From an uncultured Dorea sp. (GTDB lineage Bacteria > Bacillota > Clostridia > Lachnospirales > Lachnospiraceae), in contig NZ_CAKRAH010000001.1 in NCBI RefSeq assembly GCF_934294775.1, positions 73,944-137,943 of the forward strand: a stretch of 64,000 nt of DNA. The letters run 5' to 3'. Position numbers and translations under genes: made by a program. Positions within the stretch are counted from its first letter, which is position 1. Each line of letters starts with the position of its first letter. Positions 17,325-23,658 of the stretch are shown one piece after another. The notes under the pieces were generated by a model. That model searched no databases, was not told the origin of the DNA, and was given only the letters and a program-made list of their open reading frames with translations.

Positions 17325-17430
17325 GGAAGTACAACAGATACTTGGACATGTTAATATTGCAACAACAATGACCTACGCAGAAGTATCTAAGGCGAATGTG
17401 AAAAATGATCACAGACGTTGCATTGTATAA
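17311..17430 (+). pseudogene. Tyrosine recombinase (integrase) C-terminal relic
   Basis: A frame from 17311 to TAA 17428-17430, preceded by two in-frame TAG codons (17305, 17308), reads EEVQQILGHVNIATTMTYAE and then VSKANVKNDHRRCIV. This is the end of a phage integrase: the LGH...TT.TY box holds the last catalytic His/Trp position and the nucleophilic Tyr, and NDHRRC is a common tail. About 90% of a normal integrase is missing, so it cannot be active. Its place inside the prophage, far from where its integrase gene is expected, marks an old recombination event. Confidence 0.7.
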
Positions 17431-17455
17431 GAGTGGGATGACCGCTCTTATTTTA
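17429..17455 (+). terminator. Terminator after the integrase relic
   Basis: AAGAGTGG (17429-17436) pairs with CCGCTCTT (17442-17449) around a 5-nt loop, with one G-T pair, and is followed by ATTTTAT. It closes the cargo segment. Confidence 0.6.
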
Positions 17456-17491
17456 TATTCCCGTCCGGTTTATCCGGGGAATGGAGGTAAT

Positions 17492-17532
17492 ATGAGAGAG
17501 ATCAGAGCAAGACCTTAACGGGTCTTATTTTA
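17492..17532 (+). promoter_or_regulatory. Nine-codon ORF with overlapping attenuator-like hairpin
   Basis: GGAGGTAAT precedes ATG 17492, which opens the ORF MREIRARP and stops at 17516-17518. AAGACC (17509-17514) pairs with GGTCTT (17521-17526), then ATTTTATT. The stop codon is in the loop, so a ribosome on the mini-ORF would block the stem. The layout resembles leader-peptide attenuation ahead of the holin gene, but no regulatory amino acid run is present apart from three Arg codons. Confidence 0.4.
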
Positions 17533-17552
17533 TTACGCAAAATTAAGAAAGA

Positions 17553-17987
17553 ATGAGGTATATGAAGAAAATGGATAAATTATTTAATTGGTTCAGCATG
17601 GTGTTTGGTCTGTTTGGGGGAATCCTGTCCTACTGGCTTGGAGGATGGGATGTGCTTTTGAAGACCATTGTCTTTCTGGCGGTCACAGACTATATTACAG
17701 GAGTAATTAAGGGGATATACGAGAAAGAACTTTCGTCAGAAACAGGATTTAAGGGACTGCTGAAAAAGATAGTAATGTTTATTGTGATTGCAGTAGCTTT
17801 TTCTATTCAGGAATTAATCGGAAACACGATCCCATTAAGAGAAGTTGTGATTATGTTTTACATCTGCAATGAAGCACTTAGTTTACTGGAAAATGCAGCA
17901 GTATTCGTCCCGATTCCGGATAAGTTGAAAGATGTATTGATACAGTTAAGGGATAAAGATACAAAAGAGGATTCAGAGGGCGAATAA
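17553..17987 (+). CDS. Phage holin (TcdE/holin_4 family)
   Basis: 144 aa with three membrane segments: FSMVFGLFGGILSYWLGGW, LLKTIVFLAVTDYITGVIKG and IVMFIVIAVAFSIQELIG, then a weaker VVIMFYICNEALSLLENAA. The DYITGVIKG and FYICNEALSLLENAA motifs are those of the phage_holin_4 family that includes TcdE. It would permeabilise the membrane so that the endolysin 48 bp downstream can act. The start is uncertain among ATG 17553, 17562 and 17571; 17562 lies only 3 nt after GAGG, so 17553 is kept. The charged C-terminus (RDKDTKEDSEGE) is normal for holins. Confidence 0.9.
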   Translation: MRYMKKMDKLFNWFSMVFGLFGGILSYWLGGWDVLLKTIVFLAVTDYITGVIKGIYEKELSSETGFKGLLKKIVMFIVIAVAFSIQELIGNTIPLREVVIMFYICNEALSLLENAAVFVPIPDKLKDVLIQLRDKDTKEDSEGE

Positions 17988-18004
17988 CCGTCCTCTTATA
18001 GATA

Positions 18005-18020
18005 TGTGCGACATCGCACA
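18005..18020 (+). other. Perfect palindrome before the endolysin ribosome binding site
   Basis: TGTGCG (18005-18010), ACAT, CGCACA (18015-18020) form a tight 6-bp hairpin directly upstream of AAAGGAGA. It may modulate translation of the endolysin or stop read-back; it has no T-run. Confidence 0.45.
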
Positions 18021-18034
18021 GAAAGGAGATCAAT

Positions 18035-18844
18035 ATGAATATTATCGAAACTAACTTAAAATTCACAAACAGCATGACCAACAGATCCACAACAAACAGA
18101 ATGATTCTGCATCACGCAGAAGCGAGTCATTGCACGGCGGAAGATATTCACCGCTGGCACTTAAATAACGGCTGGGCGGGTGCCGGATATCATTTCTTGG
18201 TAAGAAAGGATGGATCCATCTATAGACTCCGACCGGAGAATAAAGTAGGAGCACACGCTCAGGGAGCCAATAGTGACAGTATCGGAATCTGCTTTGAGGG
18301 TTCTTATATGACGGAAACTATGCCACAGGCACAGATCAACGCCGGAAAGGAACTGGTAGCCTATCTGAAGAAGAAATACAATATCAGCAAGGTACAGGCA
18401 CACAGAGATGTATGCTCAACCAGTTGCCCTGGACCGAATTTCCCATTTGCAGAGATTGCCGGAGCAGCTGCTGCAAGTACACCAGTTAATACAGCGTCAA
18501 AACCAACAACGAGCGCACCTACAAAAGCAACAGTAAAGGGAAATGGCTGGATCGCCAGAGTACAGGCAGAGTGCAACAAGCAGGGATTCAGTAATCAGAC
18601 TGTTGACGGTATTGCAGGAAAGAACACACTTGCAGGCTGCCCAACTATGCGAAAGGGAGCAAAAGGTAATCTGACTGCATTGCTGCAAGAAAAGTTAAAT
18701 GCTACCTGGTATAATTGTGGTAAGATTGACGGAATATTCGGAAGCGGAACTGAGAATGCAGTGAAAGCATTACAGAAAGCGCACGGATTAACTCAGGACG
18801 GAATAGTTGGCCAGAAGACATGGAGAGTCCTGCTGGGGATGTAA
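18035..18844 (+). CDS. Endolysin: N-acetylmuramoyl-L-alanine amidase with peptidoglycan-binding domain
   Basis: 269 aa. Residues ~20-150 are an Amidase_2 (T7 lysozyme/PGRP-type) zinc amidase with expected ligands His26 (ILHHAE), His123 (QAHRDV) and Cys131 (STSCPGP). A Thr/Ser/Pro/Lys linker (~155-178) leads to a C-terminal PG_binding_1 region (~180-269, GWIARVQAECNKQGF and CGKIDGIFGSGTENAVKALQ). It cuts the bond between MurNAc and L-Ala at lysis. No signal peptide, so release depends on the holin just upstream. AAAGGAGAT sits 7 nt before the ATG. It is the last gene of the prophage. Confidence 0.95.
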   Translation: MNIIETNLKFTNSMTNRSTTNRMILHHAEASHCTAEDIHRWHLNNGWAGAGYHFLVRKDGSIYRLRPENKVGAHAQGANSDSIGICFEGSYMTETMPQAQINAGKELVAYLKKKYNISKVQAHRDVCSTSCPGPNFPFAEIAGAAAASTPVNTASKPTTSAPTKATVKGNGWIARVQAECNKQGFSNQTVDGIAGKNTLAGCPTMRKGAKGNLTALLQEKLNATWYNCGKIDGIFGSGTENAVKALQKAHGLTQDGIVGQKTWRVLLGM

Positions 18845-18914
18845 GACGAAAGAGAAGTCTCTACGGCGTAAGTCTGGATAGCCTTGTTGGAAGAGAACAA
18901 TTAGGAATAAAATC

Positions 18915-18943
18915 TTGAAAAAAGTATCATACTAAAGTATAAT
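18915..18943 (+). promoter_or_regulatory. Promoter of the miaB-mutS-mutL operon
   Basis: TTGAAA (18915-18920), a 17-nt spacer and a perfect TATAAT (18938-18943). The spacer and -10 contain the inverted repeat ATACT-AA-AGTAT (18929-18940), a possible operator. The promoter lies only 70 bp after the last prophage gene, so the phage boundary must fall at or just upstream of it. Confidence 0.8.
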
Positions 18944-18978
18944 ATTGTAACGCCATTAGGATGAAAGGAATTACAATA

Positions 18979-20448
18979 ATGTTTGATAATACAAATAATG
19001 ATGAATTTGAAAAGATTTTAGAAACGATTGATATAGATAAAGAACCGCCAACAAATGATACCGACCGTCAGTATTATTTTATTAAAAAAGCACGGAAATA
19101 TGTAAAGGAAGAATCTGAAAAACTAGGACGCCCATTATTCTTTACTACCGTAACGTTTGGGTGTCAGATGAATGCCAGAGACTCAGAAAAGCTGTGTGGA
19201 ATTCTCGAAAAGATTGGTTATGTAGAAGCACCGGAAGAGGAAGCTGACTTTATCATTTTTAATACGTGTACCGTAAGAGAGAATGCGAATACCAGAGTAT
19301 ATGGCCGTCTGGGACAGTTAAAGCCGAGAAAGAAAAAAAATCCACATATGATGATCGGGCTTTGCGGGTGTATGATGCAGGAGCCGGAAGTAGTAGAAAA
19401 ATTAAAAACAAGCTACCGTTATGTAGATATTATCTTTGGAACACATAATATCTTTAAATTTGCAGAACTCATTGTGACACGTTTTGAATCACAGCGCATG
19501 GTGATCGATATCTGGAAAGATACAGATAAGATCGTAGAGAACCTTCCGAATGACCGTAAGTTCTCGTTCAAATCAGGAGTCAACATCATGTTTGGCTGTA
19601 ATAATTTCTGCAGTTACTGTATTGTACCGTATGTAAGGGGAAGAGAAAGAAGCCGTGATCCGGAAGCAATCATATCAGAGATCCGCCAGCTTGTAGATGA
19701 TGGTGTCGTGGAAGTTATGCTGCTTGGCCAGAATGTCAATTCTTATGGAAAGAATCTGGAAAATCCAATCACCTTTGCACAGCTTTTGGAAAAGATCGAA
19801 CAGATTGAAGGACTGGAACGTATCCGTTTTATGACGTCGCATCCAAAAGATTTGTCCGATGAATTGATTGAAGTAATGGGAAGATCCAGGAAAATCTGTA
19901 AACATCTGCATCTACCGGTACAGTCCGGAAGCAGCCGTATCTTAAAGAAGATGAACCGTCATTATACCAAAGAACAGTATCTGGAACTGGTAGAGAAGAT
20001 TAAAAAGGTTGTGCCGGATATTTCGCTTACAACGGATATCATCGTGGGATTTCCGGGAGAGACGGAAGAAGACTTTGAAGAGACGATGGATATTGTAAGA
20101 AAGGTCCGGTACGATAGTGCATTTACATTTATCTATTCTAAGCGTACTGGTACACCGGCTGCTGTAATGGAAGACCAGGTGCCGGAAGATGTGGTGAAGA
20201 ACCGCTTTGACAGACTGTTAAAAGAAGTACAGTCGATTGCTGCTGAGGTATGCTCGGTACATGAAGGAACTGTTCAGACAGCACTTATCGAATCGGTAAG
20301 TGATCATGATCCGACTATGGTAACAGGAAGATTAAGTAATAATCTTCTGGTACATATCAAAGGAGATAAGGGAATGATCGGTCGTCTGGCTGATGTCAGA
20401 CTGACAGAATGCAAAGGTTTCTATTATCTGGGAGAACTGGCAGAATAA
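18979..20448 (+). CDS. miaB: tRNA-2-methylthio-N6-dimethylallyladenosine synthase
   Basis: 489 aa from ATG 18979, which has AAAGGA at 18964-18969; an in-frame ATG at 18961 overlaps that site. The N-terminal UPF0004 domain has the auxiliary-cluster cysteines Cys62 (FGCQMN), Cys97 (NTCTVRENA) and Cys131 (CGCMMQE). The radical SAM motif is CNNFCSYC (Cys207, 211, 214), and a TRAM domain ends the protein. It adds a methylthio group to i6A37 in tRNAs reading UNN codons, acting after MiaA, which is encoded downstream. The ~60-aa N-terminal extension is usual in clostridia. Confidence 0.97.
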   Translation: MFDNTNNDEFEKILETIDIDKEPPTNDTDRQYYFIKKARKYVKEESEKLGRPLFFTTVTFGCQMNARDSEKLCGILEKIGYVEAPEEEADFIIFNTCTVRENANTRVYGRLGQLKPRKKKNPHMMIGLCGCMMQEPEVVEKLKTSYRYVDIIFGTHNIFKFAELIVTRFESQRMVIDIWKDTDKIVENLPNDRKFSFKSGVNIMFGCNNFCSYCIVPYVRGRERSRDPEAIISEIRQLVDDGVVEVMLLGQNVNSYGKNLENPITFAQLLEKIEQIEGLERIRFMTSHPKDLSDELIEVMGRSRKICKHLHLPVQSGSSRILKKMNRHYTKEQYLELVEKIKKVVPDISLTTDIIVGFPGETEEDFEETMDIVRKVRYDSAFTFIYSKRTGTPAAVMEDQVPEDVVKNRFDRLLKEVQSIAAEVCSVHEGTVQTALIESVSDHDPTMVTGRLSNNLLVHIKGDKGMIGRLADVRLTECKGFYYLGELAE

Positions 20449-20468
20449 TTGTATTATAATTCAGAAAG

Positions 20469-20515
20469 AAAACGCTCAAACTATGTAGTAATTAACAAGA
20501 TAGTGAGGGCGTTTT
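20469..20515 (+). terminator. Terminator overlapping the next gene's ribosome binding site
   Basis: AAAACGC (20469-20475) and GCGTTTT (20509-20515) close a long imperfect stem that continues with CTCAAACTAT against ATAGTGAG, followed by a T-run. The GAGGG that must serve as ribosome binding site of the gene starting at 20519 lies in the 3' arm. Confidence 0.7.
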
Positions 20516-20518
20516 TGT

Positions 20519-20977
20519 ATGAAAAAAATCAGTGAATATTTATTTTTGTGGGGTGTGGGAGGATGGATCTATTATTCATTAGAGGTTATCTTCCGTGGAT
20601 TTTCACACTGGTCGATGTTCGTGCTGGGTGGAATCTGTATGATGTTTTTTACCTATCAGGGACGTGTGGTGCATTGGCGGGATGATTTTTTCAGGCAGGT
20701 CATAAGATGCAGTATCTTCGTAACCGCCATGGAGTTTATAACCGGGATTATCGTGAATAAATGGCTGGCACTTCATGTGTGGGATTACAGCCGGATGCCG
20801 TTTCAGCTGTTTGGCCAGATCTGTCTGCCGTTTATGATATTATTTTCCGTGCTGTGTGCGGTCGGGATATATCTAAGTGCGAATATTCTTCATTTCTTAT
20901 ATGGAGAAGAGAAGCCACATTTTGTGAGAAAATCTATCCTTTCAAATTCAAAATATAAATGCTATAATGAAATGTAA
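20519..20977 (+). CDS. CmpB-like putative ABC-transporter type IV membrane protein
   Basis: 152 aa with four predicted membrane helices: YLFLWGVGGWIYYSLEVIF, SMFVLGGICMMFFTY, SIFVTAMEFITGIIV and FGQICLPFMILFSVLCAVGIYL. The pattern EFITG...WDYS.MPFQLFGQICL is that of the PF06541 (ABC_trans_CmpB) family, widespread in clostridia and of unknown function despite its name. It starts within 4 nt of the miaB terminator, so its translation signals sit in that hairpin. It lies between miaB and mutS, an unusual guest in this operon. Confidence 0.75.
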   Translation: MKKISEYLFLWGVGGWIYYSLEVIFRGFSHWSMFVLGGICMMFFTYQGRVVHWRDDFFRQVIRCSIFVTAMEFITGIIVNKWLALHVWDYSRMPFQLFGQICLPFMILFSVLCAVGIYLSANILHFLYGEEKPHFVRKSILSNSKYKCYNEM

Positions 20978-21006
20978 AAATAAAAAAAGACAAGAGGAGA
21001 AGAAAA

Positions 21007-23655
21007 GTGGCAGAATTAACACCAATGATGCAGCAGTATATGCAGACGAAAAAGGAATATCCGGACTGCATCCTCTTTTATAGATTGGGAGACTTTTATG
21101 AGATGTTCTTTGACGATGCGCTGACTGCTTCGAAAGAACTTGAGATAACATTAACTGGAAAAAACTGTGGATTAGAGGAACGTGCGCCAATGTGCGGCGT
21201 TCCTTATCATGCGGTAGACGGATATCTGAACCGGCTGGTATCAAAAGGCTATAAAGTAGCAATCTGTGAACAGATGGAAGACCCGGCGACTGCAAAGGGA
21301 CTTGTAAAAAGAGATGTTGTAAGAATTGTAACACCGGGAACGAACCTGGATACACAGGCATTAGATGAGACCAAGAATAATTATATCATGTGTATTGCCT
21401 ATGTTTCGGACCGTTTTGGAGTATCTGTTGCAGATGTAACGACAGGCGAGTACATGGTAACAGAGATTGAAAATGCAGAAAAATTATTTGATGAGATTTA
21501 CAAATTCATGCCGTCAGAACTGGTCTGTAATGAGGCGTTCTATATGAGTGGCATGGATTTTGAATTGTTAAAAGAAAAACTTGGTATCACGGTATATTCC
21601 CTGGATTCCTGGTATTTTGATGATGCAATCTGTGAGAGAGTGCTGAAAGAACATTTTCATGCAGGAACGATCGAAGGCCTTGGACTTGCAGATTATGACT
21701 GCGGAGTGATCGCTGCAGGGGCATTGCTTCAGTACCTGGTAGAAACGCAGAAAAGAGATCTGTCACACATTTCCCATCTGACGATCTATGCTTCTGGAAA
21801 ATATATGCTTCTGGATAGTTCTACAAGACGTAATCTGGAATTGTGTGAGACACTCCGTGACAAACAGAAAAGAGGTTCTCTTCTCTGGGTGCTGGATAAG
21901 ACGAAGACGGCAATGGGGGCAAGAGCCCTTCGTAAATATATCGAGCAGCCGTTGATTGATAAAAATGCGATCGAGAAGCGTCTGGATGCAGTGGATGAGC
22001 TGATGAAAAATGCGATTTCAAGGGAAGAGATCAGAGAGTACCTGTCTCCGGTCTATGATCTGGAACGTCTGGTTTGTAAGATTACATATCAGTCAGCGAA
22101 TCCAAGAGATCTGATCGCATTCCAGAGTTCTCTTGCGATGCTCCCACATATCAAATGTATCTTAAGCGATATGCAGACACCGCTTTTAAAAGAACTGTAT
22201 GATGGACTTGATACATTGGAAGATCTGTGTACGTTGGTCAGTGAATCCATCAAAGAAGATCCGCCGATTGCCATGAAGGAAGGCGGGATTATTAAGGATG
22301 GCTATAATGCGGAGGTAGATAAGCTTCGTAGTGCAAAATCCGATGGAAAAGAATGGCTTGCGAAACTGGAATCTGACGAAAGGGAGAAGACAGGGATTAA
22401 GAATCTGCGGATCAAGTATAATAAGGTTTTTGGGTATTATCTGGAAGTTACAAATTCTTTCAAAGATCTGGTGCCGGATTATTATACGAGAAAACAGACC
22501 CTTGCCAATGCAGAACGCTATATCATTCCGGAATTAAAAGAACTGGAAGATACCATTCTTGGTGCGGAGGATAAGCTGTATGCTCTGGAATACCAATTGT
22601 ATTCCGAAGTCAGGGATACGATTGGAAAAGAAGTGGTGAGAATCCAGAATACAGCCAAGGCAATTGCAAAGCTGGATGCATTTGCAGCACTGGCACTGGT
22701 TGCAGAACAGAATAATTATGTCAGACCTAAGATGAATGACCGTGGAGTGATCGATATTAAAGACGGACGTCATCCGGTAGTGGAAAAGATGATTTCCAAT
22801 GACATGTTTATCTGCAATGATACATATTTGAATGATAAAAAGAACAGAATCTCTGTAATTACAGGACCGAATATGGCAGGAAAGTCGACATATATGAGAC
22901 AGACGGCCCTGATTGTCCTGATGGCGCAGATTGGCTCTTTTGTACCGGCTTCTTCTGCCAATATTGGTGTGGTTGACCGTATATTTACTCGTGTGGGAGC
23001 TTCTGATGACCTGGCAAGCGGGCAGAGTACGTTTATGGTAGAGATGACGGAAGTGGCGAATATATTAAGGAATGCAACGAGTAAGAGCCTTCTGATCCTG
23101 GATGAGATCGGTCGTGGAACCAGTACGTTTGACGGACTCAGTATTGCGTGGGCAGTAATTGAATACATCAGTAACAGTAAACTGCTTGGCGCAAAGACGT
23201 TATTTGCAACGCATTACCACGAACTTACCGAATTAGAGGGTAAGATTGATAATGTGAATAATTACTGTATCGCAGTAAAGGAAAAAGGGGATGATATCAT
23301 CTTCCTTCGTAAGATTGTCAAAGGTGGAGCAGATAAGAGCTATGGAATCCAGGTTGCAAGACTTGCAGGTGTGCCGCAGTCGGTAACAGACAGGGCAAAG
23401 GAAATCGTAGAAGAACTGGTACAGGCAGATGTAACCGGACATATCAAGGACATTGCTGTACAAGGACAGGAGCATAGTAAAACCAAGGCAAAACATTTTG
23501 ATGAAGTGGATCTGGCGCAGATGTCTCTGTTTGATACGGTAAAAGATGATGATGTGATCCAGGAGATCAAGGAACTGGATCTTGCGAATCTGACGCCGAT
23601 CGATGCGCTGAATACGTTATATCAGCTTCAGAACAAACTGAAGAACAGGTGGTAA
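21007..23655 (+). CDS. mutS: DNA mismatch repair protein MutS
   Basis: 882 aa from GTG 21007 with AGAGGAGA upstream. The mismatch-wedging Phe and Glu are visible at Phe30 and Glu32 in RLGDFYEMFFDD. Connector, lever and clamp domains follow. The ATPase has Walker A GPNMAGKST (~620-628), Walker B LLILDEIGRGTST and the signature ATHYHEL. The C-terminus ends in a short dimer helix (LYQLQNKLKNRW). It binds mismatches and small loops and recruits MutL, whose gene begins 3 nt after the stop. Confidence 0.98.
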   Translation: MAELTPMMQQYMQTKKEYPDCILFYRLGDFYEMFFDDALTASKELEITLTGKNCGLEERAPMCGVPYHAVDGYLNRLVSKGYKVAICEQMEDPATAKGLVKRDVVRIVTPGTNLDTQALDETKNNYIMCIAYVSDRFGVSVADVTTGEYMVTEIENAEKLFDEIYKFMPSELVCNEAFYMSGMDFELLKEKLGITVYSLDSWYFDDAICERVLKEHFHAGTIEGLGLADYDCGVIAAGALLQYLVETQKRDLSHISHLTIYASGKYMLLDSSTRRNLELCETLRDKQKRGSLLWVLDKTKTAMGARALRKYIEQPLIDKNAIEKRLDAVDELMKNAISREEIREYLSPVYDLERLVCKITYQSANPRDLIAFQSSLAMLPHIKCILSDMQTPLLKELYDGLDTLEDLCTLVSESIKEDPPIAMKEGGIIKDGYNAEVDKLRSAKSDGKEWLAKLESDEREKTGIKNLRIKYNKVFGYYLEVTNSFKDLVPDYYTRKQTLANAERYIIPELKELEDTILGAEDKLYALEYQLYSEVRDTIGKEVVRIQNTAKAIAKLDAFAALALVAEQNNYVRPKMNDRGVIDIKDGRHPVVEKMISNDMFICNDTYLNDKKNRISVITGPNMAGKSTYMRQTALIVLMAQIGSFVPASSANIGVVDRIFTRVGASDDLASGQSTFMVEMTEVANILRNATSKSLLILDEIGRGTSTFDGLSIAWAVIEYISNSKLLGAKTLFATHYHELTELEGKIDNVNNYCIAVKEKGDDIIFLRKIVKGGADKSYGIQVARLAGVPQSVTDRAKEIVEELVQADVTGHIKDIAVQGQEHSKTKAKHFDEVDLAQMSLFDTVKDDDVIQEIKELDLANLTPIDALNTLYQLQNKLKNRW

Positions 23656-23658
23656 TAT

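Larger units (their letters stand above)
1..18850 (+). mobile_element. Prophage, right-hand (tail, lysis and cargo) part
   Basis: A run of co-directional genes in the canonical siphophage late order: connector, head closure, gp10-like, tail completion, tail tube, chaperone with frameshift, tape measure, distal tail, baseplate/fibre, holin, endolysin. The left part (packaging, capsid, replication, integrase) is outside the window. The right end is placed after the endolysin stop at 18844 and before the host-type promoter at 18915; the exact att site cannot be seen because its partner copy is outside the window. The structural genes read as intact. Small ORFs at 97-221 and 16105-16278 look broken, and 17311-17430 is a recombinase relic. 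Confidence 0.93.

Noticed and set aside
18845..18960. Defined attR site
   Set aside because: No partner copy is in the window; a boundary can only be placed between the endolysin stop and the promoter.
18961..18978. miaB start at ATG 18961
   Set aside because: The AAAGGA ribosome binding site would lie inside the first codons; ATG 18979 is correctly spaced.
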